A stretch of 7,074 nucleotides of DNA from an uncultured Clostridia bacterium (GTDB taxonomy: Bacteria; Bacillota; Clostridia; Oscillospirales; Oscillospiraceae). The stretch spans positions 1-7,074 of the forward strand of contig CALZAG010000083.1 of assembly GCA_945613045.1 (NCBI GenBank), in the 5' to 3' direction. This document shows, piece by piece, positions 1-5,663 of the stretch. How positions within the stretch are numbered: the stretch's first letter is position 1; each line of letters starts with the position of its first letter. Below the pieces are notes generated by a model. That model did no database searches and was not told the origin of the DNA. It saw only the letters and a program-made list of their open reading frames with translations. Made by a program: the position numbers and the translations under genes.

Positions 1-53
1 CGGGGACACTGCGGGTATGAACCGCATGCTCTAGCCAACTGAGCTATGCCGCC
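1..53 (-). tRNA. Elongator tRNA-Met (anticodon CAT), partial at window edge
   Basis: Read on the minus strand, the 5' part of a tRNA is clear: acceptor strand GGCGGCA (53-47), a TAGCTCAG D-arm with the GGCTAGAGC D-loop end, and an anticodon stem TGCGG/CCGCA (26-22 with 14-10) closing the loop TTCATAC. The anticodon CAT falls at 19-17. The window edge cuts the gene at the start of the T-stem, so the T-arm and 3' acceptor strand are missing. The anticodon stem lacks the three G-C pairs of initiator tRNA. The loop TTCATAC and the GGCGG acceptor start resemble, from memory, the Bacillus elongator tRNA-Met rather than tRNA-Ile2, whose loop is usually CTCATAA. A lysidine-modified tRNA-Ile2 is not formally excluded. 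A consensus promoter lies directly upstream. Confidence 0.92.
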
Positions 54-74
54 ATTCTCAAATGAGCAATTGGA

Positions 75-103
75 ATTATACAAGACATAGCCCCTCTTGT
101 CAA
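75..103 (-). promoter_or_regulatory. Consensus sigma-A promoter for the tRNA-Met gene
   Basis: On the minus strand there is a perfect -35 box TTGACA (103-98), a spacer of exactly 17 bp (97-81) and a perfect -10 box TATAAT (80-75). Transcription should start near base 68, giving a leader of about 15 nt before the tRNA 5' end at 53, to be removed by RNase P. Upstream of the -35 box (about 104-131) is an A/T-rich stretch with A and T tracts, which resembles an UP element. A match this complete fits a constitutively strong stable-RNA promoter. Confidence 0.9.
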
Positions 104-149
104 CAAGTTTTTTAAATTTTCCCGAAAATTTCGGTCTTAGGTCCTATAC

Positions 150-854
150 TCAGGATGGCAGATAATTCATGGGATCGACGCTCTGTCCGTCCTTGCTCAT
201 TGCAAAGTGGATGTGGCTTCCCTGCCCTATTTCGCAGATGGCGGTTTTGCCCACGGAACCGATCACGTCGCCGCTCTCGACCTTGTCGCCGACGGAAACG
301 GTGGGGGTATCGGCCAGGTTCGAGTACACGGTTTTTATTCCGTCGCCGTGCTGTATGACGACCGTGGTTCCGTAAAGGTCATCCTGCTCGACGCTCACGA
401 CCTCGCCGTCGGCGGCCGCGCACACGACCTCGCCCTGCTGGGCAAGTATATCAACGCCGTCATGGGTACGCCAGTCGGCCATGGTCACGTCGTATTCAAG
501 CGCCTCCACGGTGTAGTCCCTCTCAACGTCACCTATAACGGGCCATATCCACGACGTGGGCTCCTCCCAGACGTCGTCCTCAGACCATGTGCCCGCCGCT
601 ACCACGTCGCTGTCGTCCGAGCTTACGGTCTTGGGAGGGTCATTATCCACCTCGGGAGCCGCACCGGTGTCGGTCGACTCGGGACGAGCGTTTTCAAGGG
701 TGATGCCGGGGTCAATGTCCACGGTACCCGGGGATCGGTGGGTCGCCAGACTGTAGGCCGAAACGCCTATCACTGCTACACATAGTGCAAGGACTATGTA
801 AAAGCCCTTGCCGGCAAAAAACTTATCAAGCTTGCCGCTTTTATTGTTTTCCAT
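150..854 (-). CDS. Membrane-anchored M23 (LytM) metallopeptidase, SpoIIQ-like
   Basis: This is a 234-residue predicted peptidoglycan endopeptidase. A short cytoplasmic N-terminus (1-17) precedes one membrane segment (about 18-37), so the rest should lie outside the cytoplasmic membrane. An acidic, low-complexity linker (about 40-100) leads to a LytM/M23 domain (about 104-230). The zinc and catalytic residues are all visible: the HDGVD motif gives H131 and D135, and GSHIHF gives H214 and H216; H169 is a further conserved-looking histidine. The set is intact, so an active enzyme is expected. One membrane anchor, the linker, and the end of the domain (EIGQGSHIHF followed by VDPMNYLP) resemble clostridial SpoIIQ, the forespore partner of SpoIIIAH in engulfment. 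That assignment is an inference, and a vegetative murein hydrolase remains possible. The start is supported by AGGAGG at 867-862, 7 nt from the ATG. It follows the iron regulator gene by 73 bp but shows no functional link to it. No convincing intrinsic terminator follows the stop. Confidence 0.9.
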   Translation of the reverse strand: MENNKSGKLDKFFAGKGFYIVLALCVAVIGVSAYSLATHRSPGTVDIDPGITLENARPESTDTGAAPEVDNDPPKTVSSDDSDVVAAGTWSEDDVWEEPTSWIWPVIGDVERDYTVEALEYDVTMADWRTHDGVDILAQQGEVVCAAADGEVVSVEQDDLYGTTVVIQHGDGIKTVYSNLADTPTVSVGDKVESGDVIGSVGKTAICEIGQGSHIHFAMSKDGQSVDPMNYLPS

Positions 855-880
855 AGATAAACCTCCTGTTGGATTTATCT

Positions 881-896
881 ATATTGTTGACAATAT
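881..896. repeat. 16-bp inverted repeat upstream of the M23 gene (operator candidate)
   Basis: ATATTGT (881-887) and ACAATAT (890-896) form a 7-bp inverted repeat around a 2-bp centre. It lies 27 bp before the start codon of the M23 peptidase gene. If the candidate -10 box at 903-908 is real, the repeat covers about +1 to +16 of the transcript, a common position for a repressor site. It could also be a chance A/T-rich palindrome. The sequence differs from the palindrome in front of feoA. Confidence 0.35.
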
Positions 897-902
897 TCAG
901 CG

Positions 903-931
903 ATTATATGCAATGAAAGGCAAGTTTTCAC
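903..931 (-). promoter_or_regulatory. Possible promoter for the M23 peptidase gene
   Basis: On the minus strand a perfect TATAAT (908-903) sits 17 bp from GTGAAA (931-926), which matches four of six -35 bases. Transcription would begin near 896, giving a leader of about 40 nt before the ATG. The doubt is that the -35 box lies in the loop of the 13-bp hairpin at 913-942, so one element may be the real signal and the other incidental. I see no good SigF or SigG type promoter here, which would be expected for a true spoIIQ. Confidence 0.35.
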
Positions 932-942
932 TTGCCTTTCAT
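913..942 (-). terminator. 13-bp perfect hairpin at the end of the feo operon
   Basis: Bases 913-925 and 930-942 are perfect reverse complements (ATGAAAGGCAAGT on the minus strand, then its complement). The four-base loop is GAAA on the minus strand, a stable GNRA tetraloop. The stem starts within the last codons of the regulator gene and the TGA stop at 930-928 lies at its top. It is well placed to end the feo transcript, but no run of T follows on the minus strand (the next bases are TGCATATAATC). It may therefore act as an mRNA 3'-end stabiliser or a weak terminator rather than a classical intrinsic one. Confidence 0.45.
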
Positions 943-1293
943 AAACTCCTTAATTTTGTCAAAGCTCTCGTCGCTTATGACGTGCTCTATGCGGCAGGCA
1001 TCCCGCACCGCCGTTGCCGGAGACACGCCCATACGCTCAAGCAGGCTCGACAGGGTCTTGTGCCGCTCGTACATTTTTTCTGCGATCTCCCTGCCGGTAC
1101 CGGTAAGCTCTATATAGCCTGCCTCATCGACAGTAACATAGCCGTTCTCCCGGAACTGCTTTACCGCGACGCTGACGGACGGGCGCGAATAGCCCAGCTC
1201 GTTTGCGAGGTCTATGCTTCGCACGAACCCATTTCTCTCCTTGAGTATCAGCAGCGTTTCAAGGTAGTGCTCAGCCGACTCCTGAATCTTCAT
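928..1293 (-). CDS. DtxR-family metal-dependent transcriptional repressor, minimal form
   Basis: This 121-residue protein is a predicted Fe(II)-responsive repressor of the feo operon. An N-terminal winged helix-turn-helix (about 5-65; recognition helix near SRPSVSVAVKQF, 37-48) is followed by a helical dimerisation domain (about 66-118). There is no SH3-like C-terminal domain, so it is of the short MntR-like architecture. By eye, alignment to known members puts ligands at H9, E12, H78, C100, E103 and H104. The CxxEH segment (C100, E103, H104) matches DtxR/IdeR rather than the ExxEH of MntR, favouring iron over manganese. The frame is open for another 35 codons upstream, but the ATG at 1293 has GGAG (1304-1301) 7 nt away, and homologous N-termini begin near here. 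The adjacent ATG at 1296 is possible, though only 4 nt from that site. The start overlaps the preceding Cys-rich gene by 23 nt, so translation is probably coupled. It is the last gene of the feo operon and likely controls its own expression. Confidence 0.9.
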   Translation of the reverse strand: MKIQESAEHYLETLLILKERNGFVRSIDLANELGYSRPSVSVAVKQFRENGYVTVDEAGYIELTGTGREIAEKMYERHKTLSSLLERMGVSPATAVRDACRIEHVISDESFDKIKEFMKGK

Positions 1294-1423
1294 CATCTGT
1301 CTCCTTATCACACTTTTTCGCGCATTTTGCGCAGTCGCCGCAGCAGCCGGTCCTGCCCTTTCGTATGCTGTACACAGCATAGGCAAGCCACACCGCAAGC
1401 ACAGCGATTATCACGATCTCCAT
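1271..1423 (-). CDS. FeoB-associated Cys-rich membrane protein (50 aa)
   Basis: This small protein starts at an ATG (1423) 1 nt after the feoB stop and ends with TGA at 1273-1271. One hydrophobic segment fills residues 2-19 (EIVIIAVLAVWLAYAVYS), followed by a basic RKGR stop-transfer stretch. A cytoplasmic tail then carries five cysteines at 27, 28, 31, 34 and 38 (CCGDCAKCAKKC), and an acidic end follows. This is the layout of the short 'FeoB-associated Cys-rich membrane proteins' encoded after feoB in many Firmicutes. They are thought to assist ferrous iron transport, with the cysteines perhaps binding metal, but their exact role is not settled. Its 3' end overlaps the start of the DtxR-family gene in another frame by 23 nt. 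It is read from the sequence directly and would be missed by a minimum-length ORF filter. Confidence is high because of position, architecture and cysteine spacing. Confidence 0.9.
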   Translation of the reverse strand: MEIVIIAVLAVWLAYAVYSIRKGRTGCCGDCAKCAKKCDKETDDEDSGVG

Positions 1424-1424
1424 A

Positions 1425-3434
1425 TCAGATTATCACTCCCGCAAGGAGGTACACCACATAAGCCACGAGCCACGCGACACAGCACTGCGAGAGCATGACA
1501 AGCACGGTCTTAAAGCCGCTGCCGAGCTCTCTTTTTACCGCCGCAAGAGCCGCCACACATGGAGTGTAGAGCAGGCAGAACACAAGAAAGCTCACTGCCG
1601 ACCGCAGGCTGAACAGCCCGCCGAGGGCTGCGGCGCCGAGATTGGTGCCGACGCCCATAAGTACGCCAAGGGTGCTTATGACCGCTTCCTTGGCCATTAC
1701 GCCGGTCACAAGGGCGGTCGCCACGCGCCAATCGCCGAAGCCGAGGGGCGCAAAAATCGGAGCCAGCCATGCGCCTACTATTGCAAGCAGACTGTCGGTG
1801 CTGCCGGCCTCTACCACGTTCAGGCGCACATCAAAGCTCTGCAGGAACCATATTATTATAGTCGCCACAAAGATCACGGTGAACGCACGCTGTATGAAAT
1901 CCCATGCCTTTTCCCACATGAGCAAAAGCACGCTCTTGAGAGACGGCATACGGTAGTTCGGCAGCTCCATCACGAAGGGCACGGGCTTGCCGGTGAATGT
2001 GGTCTTGCTCAGTACCTTTGCCGCTATTATCCCCACTAACATCCCGAAAACATACAGGCAGGTCATCACCAGCCCCCCGTGACCGGGGAAAAACGCCGCC
2101 GTGAACACCGCGTAAATGGGTATCTTGGCAGAGCAGCTCATAAACGGCACCAGCAGCATCGTCATTTTCCGGTCGCGGTCAGAGGACAGGGTCCGCGTCG
2201 CCATTATCGCGGGAACAGAGCAGCCGAAGCCGATAAGCATCGGCACGAAGCTGCGTCCCGAAAGTCCTATGCGGCGCAGAAGCTTATCCATGACAAACGC
2301 CACGCGGGACATGTATCCCGTATCCTCCAGTATTGCGAGGAAGAAAAACAGTACGACGATAAGGGGCAGGAAGCTGAGCATACTGCCCACGCCTGCAAAC
2401 ACGCCGTCTATCACGAGGCTTTGTACAACGGGGTTTAAGCCGTATGCCGTCAGCAGGCCGTCCACCCACGCGGTAAAGCTGTCTATCCCCATCGCAAGCA
2501 GATCCGACAGCCATTTGCCCAAAACGCTGAAGGTCATCCAGAAAATGAAGGCCATTATTGCGATGAAGGTCGGGATGGCAAGGTATTTATTGGTGAGGAT
2601 CTTATCGATCCTAACGCTGCGGAGCATCTCCTTGCTCTCCTGAGCCTTTACGACGGTTTCAGCGCACACCGCCTCGATGAAGCGATAGCGCATATCGGCA
2701 AGAGCCGCGTTTCGGTCAAGCGTGCTCTCATCCTCCATTTCGAGCACCGCGTGCTCTATGAGCTCCAGCTCGTTATCACTGAGCTTGAGAGCGGCCGTTA
2801 TGTCCTCATCGGCCTCGATAACGCGGGTCGCCGCAAAGCGCGAGGGCACGCCGATATTGTCGGCATGATCCTCCACGACGTGGCTGACGGTATGTATGCA
2901 GCGGTGTACGGGGCCGGCCGAGCAGAAATCTATCCTGCGGGGCCTGAGCTTTTTCTCGGCGGTGTCGGCCACGACGCGCATGAGCTCGTCAACGCCGTCG
3001 TTCTTCGCGGCTGAGATGGGCACAACCGGAATGCCGAGCCTTTCCGACAGGCCGTTTATATCAACAGAGCCGTGGTTTCCCAAAAGCTCATCCATCATAT
3101 TCAGCGCCAGCACCAAGGGCTTTCCCATCTCGATGAGCTGCAGGGTCAGGTACAGGTTGCGCTCGATATTCGTCGCGTCGGCGATGTTTATGATGACGTC
3201 CGGCTTCTCGTTTATTATAAAATCGCGGGTAACCTTCTCCTCCCCGGAATAGGGGCGGATCGAATAAATGCCCGGCAGGTCTACAAGGCTGTAGTTTTTA
3301 TATCCTATGATCTGCCCTATCTTATGCTCAACGGTAACGCCGGGGAAATTTCCGACGTGCTGGTTGGAGCCCGTAAGCTGGTTAAAAAGAGTTGTCTTTC
3401 CGCAGTTCTGATTGCCTGCAAGCGCTATGACCAT
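1425..3434 (-). CDS. feoB: Ferrous iron transporter FeoB
   Basis: This 669-residue inner-membrane transporter takes up Fe(II) and carries a cytoplasmic GTPase domain. The G motifs are in order: G1 GNQNCGKT (7-14), G2 around T33 (GVTVE), G3 DLPG (52-55), G4 NMMD (112-115) and G5 SAA (141-143). A helical spacer domain (about 170-270) follows, then the membrane part from about 284 to 667 with many hydrophobic helices. The conserved transport motifs are present: GFGCSVPAI with C405, MSCSAKIPIY with C434, and C620-LLYTP-C626 near the C-terminus. Length is typical for clostridial FeoB and shorter than the E. coli protein (about 770). The start ATG lies 1 nt past the feoA stop and has AGGAG (3446-3442) 7 nt upstream, inside the end of feoA. 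The complete motif set predicts a functional transporter. It is co-transcribed with feoA, the Cys-rich protein and the DtxR-type repressor. Confidence 0.98.
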   Translation of the reverse strand: MVIALAGNQNCGKTTLFNQLTGSNQHVGNFPGVTVEHKIGQIIGYKNYSLVDLPGIYSIRPYSGEEKVTRDFIINEKPDVIINIADATNIERNLYLTLQLIEMGKPLVLALNMMDELLGNHGSVDINGLSERLGIPVVPISAAKNDGVDELMRVVADTAEKKLRPRRIDFCSAGPVHRCIHTVSHVVEDHADNIGVPSRFAATRVIEADEDITAALKLSDNELELIEHAVLEMEDESTLDRNAALADMRYRFIEAVCAETVVKAQESKEMLRSVRIDKILTNKYLAIPTFIAIMAFIFWMTFSVLGKWLSDLLAMGIDSFTAWVDGLLTAYGLNPVVQSLVIDGVFAGVGSMLSFLPLIVVLFFFLAILEDTGYMSRVAFVMDKLLRRIGLSGRSFVPMLIGFGCSVPAIMATRTLSSDRDRKMTMLLVPFMSCSAKIPIYAVFTAAFFPGHGGLVMTCLYVFGMLVGIIAAKVLSKTTFTGKPVPFVMELPNYRMPSLKSVLLLMWEKAWDFIQRAFTVIFVATIIIWFLQSFDVRLNVVEAGSTDSLLAIVGAWLAPIFAPLGFGDWRVATALVTGVMAKEAVISTLGVLMGVGTNLGAAALGGLFSLRSAVSFLVFCLLYTPCVAALAAVKRELGSGFKTVLVMLSQCCVAWLVAYVVYLLAGVII

Positions 3435-3435
3435 A

Positions 3436-3669
3436 CTATATCTCCTCTCTGGGCCTTACCTCGATCTTTGAGGCGTCATCCTTTCGGAGCGTCATGGTAT
3501 AACCCCGAAGAAATATCTCTATAGGGTCCCCGAGTGGGGCCACCTTGCGGACTGTCACCTCAGTGTGAGGTATGAGCCCCATGTCAAGCAGATGACAGCG
3601 CAGATTGCCCTCTCCTCCCACTGTCAGGATCACAGCCGGCTTTCCGATCGGCAGCTTATCAAGCGTCAT
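3436..3669 (-). CDS. feoA: Ferrous iron transport protein FeoA
   Basis: This 77-residue cytoplasmic protein has an SH3-like fold and partners FeoB, where it is thought to modulate the GTPase/transport cycle. The family pattern is visible throughout: an opening TLDKLPIGKPAVIL, the central LLDMGLIPHTEVTVRKVAPLGDPIEI, and a closing basic beta-strand region ending KIEVRP. Length matches the family (about 70-80 residues). The ATG at 3669 has GGAGG (3682-3678) at 8 nt spacing. It is the first gene of the operon, about 30 nt downstream of the predicted transcription start, and directly behind the palindromic operator. It is separated from feoB by 1 nt, implying translational coupling. Confidence 0.96.
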   Translation of the reverse strand: MTLDKLPIGKPAVILTVGGEGNLRCHLLDMGLIPHTEVTVRKVAPLGDPIEIFLRGYTMTLRKDDASKIEVRPREEI

Positions 3670-3695
3670 ATATTAAACCTCCGTGTCAGTTACAT

Positions 3696-3719
3696 CTAAC
3701 ATTGTTAGTGTACACTAAC
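3696..3719. promoter_or_regulatory. Probable DtxR-family operator: 16-bp perfect palindrome plus an extra half-site
   Basis: GTTAGTGTACACTAAC (3704-3719) is a perfect 16-bp palindrome. Just to its left, CTAAC (3696-3700) repeats the half-site and forms a second inverted pair with GTTAG (3704-3708) across ATT. There are thus three GTTAG/CTAAC half-sites in 24 bp. GTTAG...CTAAC half-sites recall the core of the known DtxR/IdeR consensus, though the 6-bp spacing inside the palindrome differs. It overlaps the -10 box of the feo promoter, so binding would block RNA polymerase. The regulator encoded at the end of the operon is the obvious candidate to bind it; this is inference from context. Confidence 0.75.
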
Positions 3720-3735
3720 GCGGAGGCTTTGTCAA
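3707..3735 (-). promoter_or_regulatory. feo operon promoter
   Basis: On the minus strand a perfect -35 box TTGACA (3735-3730) is followed by a 17-bp spacer (3729-3713) and the -10 box TACACT (3712-3707, four of six matches). Transcription should start near 3700, leaving a leader of about 30 nt before feoA. The -10 box lies wholly within the 16-bp palindrome, so the promoter and operator form one unit. Confidence 0.75.
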
Positions 3736-3752
3736 TATAAACGCCGTATTTT

Positions 3753-5546
3753 TTACGTTTCAACAGTGCATATCGTTTCAAGGCTGTCCATGCTTAGGAC
3801 CTTCATTCCGAGGTCGGAGAGGATATACGCGCAGTCCCCGATATATAGGCCACGGGAGCTTCCCCAGTATTCTCCGAGGTCGATATTCGCACGCTGCTTA
3901 AAGCCACCCTCGTCGCTGTAGGAGAACACAAGGTATTTGTTCTCTGCGCCGAAGGCTATCAGGGCTTTCTCCGGAGACACAAGGATCGCCTTGTGATTGT
4001 ACAGCGCCTCACTGTAGCTGTCGTCGAGGTTGAGCGTATGCTTTGCCGTTACGTTTGCCTTGTCGCTTATATCGAACATGACAAGCTTCAGCCCCTCGGT
4101 CGCACCGCTGTCCTCATCCGCTTCGCTTCCGAGTCCGAAAAGTCTTGTATCCGACCATGGATGCAGGTACTCGGAAAAGCCGCTGATCTTCAGCTCGCTC
4201 AGTATCTTCGGGTTTTTCGGGTCCGACACGTTCACCGCGAACAGCGGATCGACCTGGCGGAAGGTACAGAAGTAAACAAAGTCTCCGTCAAAGCGCACCG
4301 AGTACACCCGCTCGCCCTCGGCAAGTCCCTCGACCGCCGCGAGCTGCTTCAAATTGCCGTCGAGGATATACAGGCCGTTTGACGAGGCTTCTTCCTCCTC
4401 CGGCCACTCCCAGTTTTCAAAGCCGTGTTTTTCGTCGGTGTATACGGTGTAGTGCTCCGGCTCCCGCGTGGTCACGAGCCTGAGATTGCCCTCGTATTCG
4501 TCCATCGAAAACTGGCTCTCGAGAAAACCCTTCACCGTTCCCGTCGCGGCGACGGTAAGGTCCGCCGCGTTTATGCGGGTGATGTCCGTGAACTGCTCTC
4601 CGGCATAGTCCTTTACGGTGTACACATCCTCCCTGCGCTCGTTTGACCAGGTCTCCTCGTAGCGGGACGAGGCAAGATACAGACTGCTCTCGTTCATATA
4701 AAGCTGGGTTCCCGCACCGAGGACCGCTCGCTGCGCCGTCTGATCTCCGCTTTTCACATCGCAGCACGCAGCGACGACATAGCTTGCGCCGGACATCCCG
4801 GGTGCTATGCTGATACAATCACATTGGGCAAGACTGCTCTTTCCGTTTCTGTAATAGCTCGGAACGTAGGTCTGCGGATTGTCCTCATCCGGCTCGTTCC
4901 ACACGGTGTAGGTGCTTATAAGATACAGCTTTCCGTCATAAAGCCTGCTCGCGAGCAGCCAGCCGTCCTGTCCGACGGTATCCCTGAGAACGGGAGCGGA
5001 GGGGTCAGAAACGTCGTAGAACTCAGCGATCGTTTTTTCGGTCTCGGCGGCCGTTCCGTACGGCACGCTGTCTTCACAGATAAAATAGCCGCCTTCATTC
5101 TTAACGAGCACCAGCACGTTATCACAGATATACATCTCGCTCACACACCGGTTTTCTCCCGAGGCGGCGATGGAGCCGATCTTCCGGCTGTTTTCGCCGT
5201 CGGCCTTATAGATGACGATATCGCCCGAGCTGAGGGCATAGATATACTCGCCGTCGGTCTTGACGATGTCTCCCTCGTCAACGCCCTCGACCTGGACGTT
5301 GGTGCCGGAGTATTCGCCGCTCTCCTCCTTCACCGCGGCATCGGCTGTGGACTCAGCGTCAGCGGCGTAAAAGACTCCGTCGTTGAGCAGCGCGGCATCA
5401 GCATTATCATACTGATCCTTTATTGCGGCATACACCTGCGCGTAGTCTTTAACCTGCTTCGCCGTCTGCCCGTCCTGACGCGCCGTGCAGGCCGCAAGAG
5501 AGCACAGCAGGACTATGCTCAATATAAAAGCAATGATTTTTTTCAT
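3753..5546 (-). CDS. Secreted lipoprotein with C-terminal beta-propeller domain (PF09826-type)
   Basis: This is a 597-residue predicted extracellular lipoprotein. The signal peptide has a KK n-region and a hydrophobic core (about 4-17), and ends in the lipobox LAAC, with C20 the likely lipidated residue. A short helical, acidic spacer (about 25-75) leads to the hallmark of the family near 82-99, TNVQVEGVDEGDIVKTDG, followed by YIY. The remainder is rich in repeating beta-strand segments of the kind 'xGxLYLxS...' and 'ADLTV', consistent with a beta-propeller. The biochemical function of the family is not established; binding to surface polymers or proteins is a guess. The frame extends 7 codons further upstream, but the ATG at 5546 has AGGAGG (5557-5552) 5 nt away and gives a proper signal peptide. 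It is isolated from the liv genes by a terminator. No convincing terminator separates it from feoA 83 bp downstream, so some readthrough into the feo operon is possible. I see no strong promoter; TTGCCG about 16 bp before TAAATA upstream of the gene is only a weak candidate. Confidence 0.88.
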   Translation of the reverse strand: MKKIIAFILSIVLLCSLAACTARQDGQTAKQVKDYAQVYAAIKDQYDNADAALLNDGVFYAADAESTADAAVKEESGEYSGTNVQVEGVDEGDIVKTDGEYIYALSSGDIVIYKADGENSRKIGSIAASGENRCVSEMYICDNVLVLVKNEGGYFICEDSVPYGTAAETEKTIAEFYDVSDPSAPVLRDTVGQDGWLLASRLYDGKLYLISTYTVWNEPDEDNPQTYVPSYYRNGKSSLAQCDCISIAPGMSGASYVVAACCDVKSGDQTAQRAVLGAGTQLYMNESSLYLASSRYEETWSNERREDVYTVKDYAGEQFTDITRINAADLTVAATGTVKGFLESQFSMDEYEGNLRLVTTREPEHYTVYTDEKHGFENWEWPEEEEASSNGLYILDGNLKQLAAVEGLAEGERVYSVRFDGDFVYFCTFRQVDPLFAVNVSDPKNPKILSELKISGFSEYLHPWSDTRLFGLGSEADEDSGATEGLKLVMFDISDKANVTAKHTLNLDDSYSEALYNHKAILVSPEKALIAFGAENKYLVFSYSDEGGFKQRANIDLGEYWGSSRGLYIGDCAYILSDLGMKVLSMDSLETICTVET

Positions 5547-5621
5547 GACCGCCTCCTGTAATAGCATGGTATTTATTTAGTATCTGCTCTTCAGACGGCA
5601 AAAACGCGGAAAAAGTTTCAT

Positions 5622-5657
5622 AAAAAAAGAAAGAGATGCTGATCTCTTTCTCTTTTT
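5622..5657 (-). terminator. Intrinsic terminator of the liv operon
   Basis: A 10-bp perfect stem (AGAAAGAGAT 5628-5637 with ATCTCTTTCT 5642-5651) closes the four-base loop 5638-5641. On the minus strand it is extended by a G-U pair and A-U pairs and runs into seven T residues (5628-5622). It begins 7 nt after the livF stop. The mirror-image plus-strand reading also ends in a T run, so it could work in both directions, although no plus-strand gene needs it here. Confidence 0.88.
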
Positions 5658-5663
5658 ATGCAA

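Noticed and set aside
114..134. AT-rich hairpin (AAATTTT/AAAATTT) after the M23 stop as a terminator
   Set aside because: On the minus strand it is followed by an A run rather than a T run, and its stem has no G-C pairs. It fits better as the A/T-rich region upstream of the tRNA promoter.
207..785. 192-codon open frame on the plus strand
   Set aside because: It is antisense to the M23 peptidase, whose catalytic motifs and ribosome binding site settle the coding strand.
1294..1398. N-terminal extension of the DtxR-family protein to a 156-residue form
   Set aside because: These codons lie in the Cys-rich membrane gene read in another frame, the extension does not look like the family, and a good ribosome binding site supports the ATG at 1293.
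808..1461. 217-codon open frame on the plus strand
   Set aside because: It lies antisense to the repressor and Cys-rich genes, has no ribosome binding site of note and no recognisable protein character. It is a shadow of minus-strand coding.
3738..3757. Short stem (CGTA/TACG) after the lipoprotein stop as a terminator
   Set aside because: A 4-bp stem with no T-run behind it is too weak.
4824..5561. 245-codon open frame on the plus strand
   Set aside because: It runs opposite the well-supported lipoprotein gene, and its composition (rich in V, R, H, G) is that of an antisense shadow.
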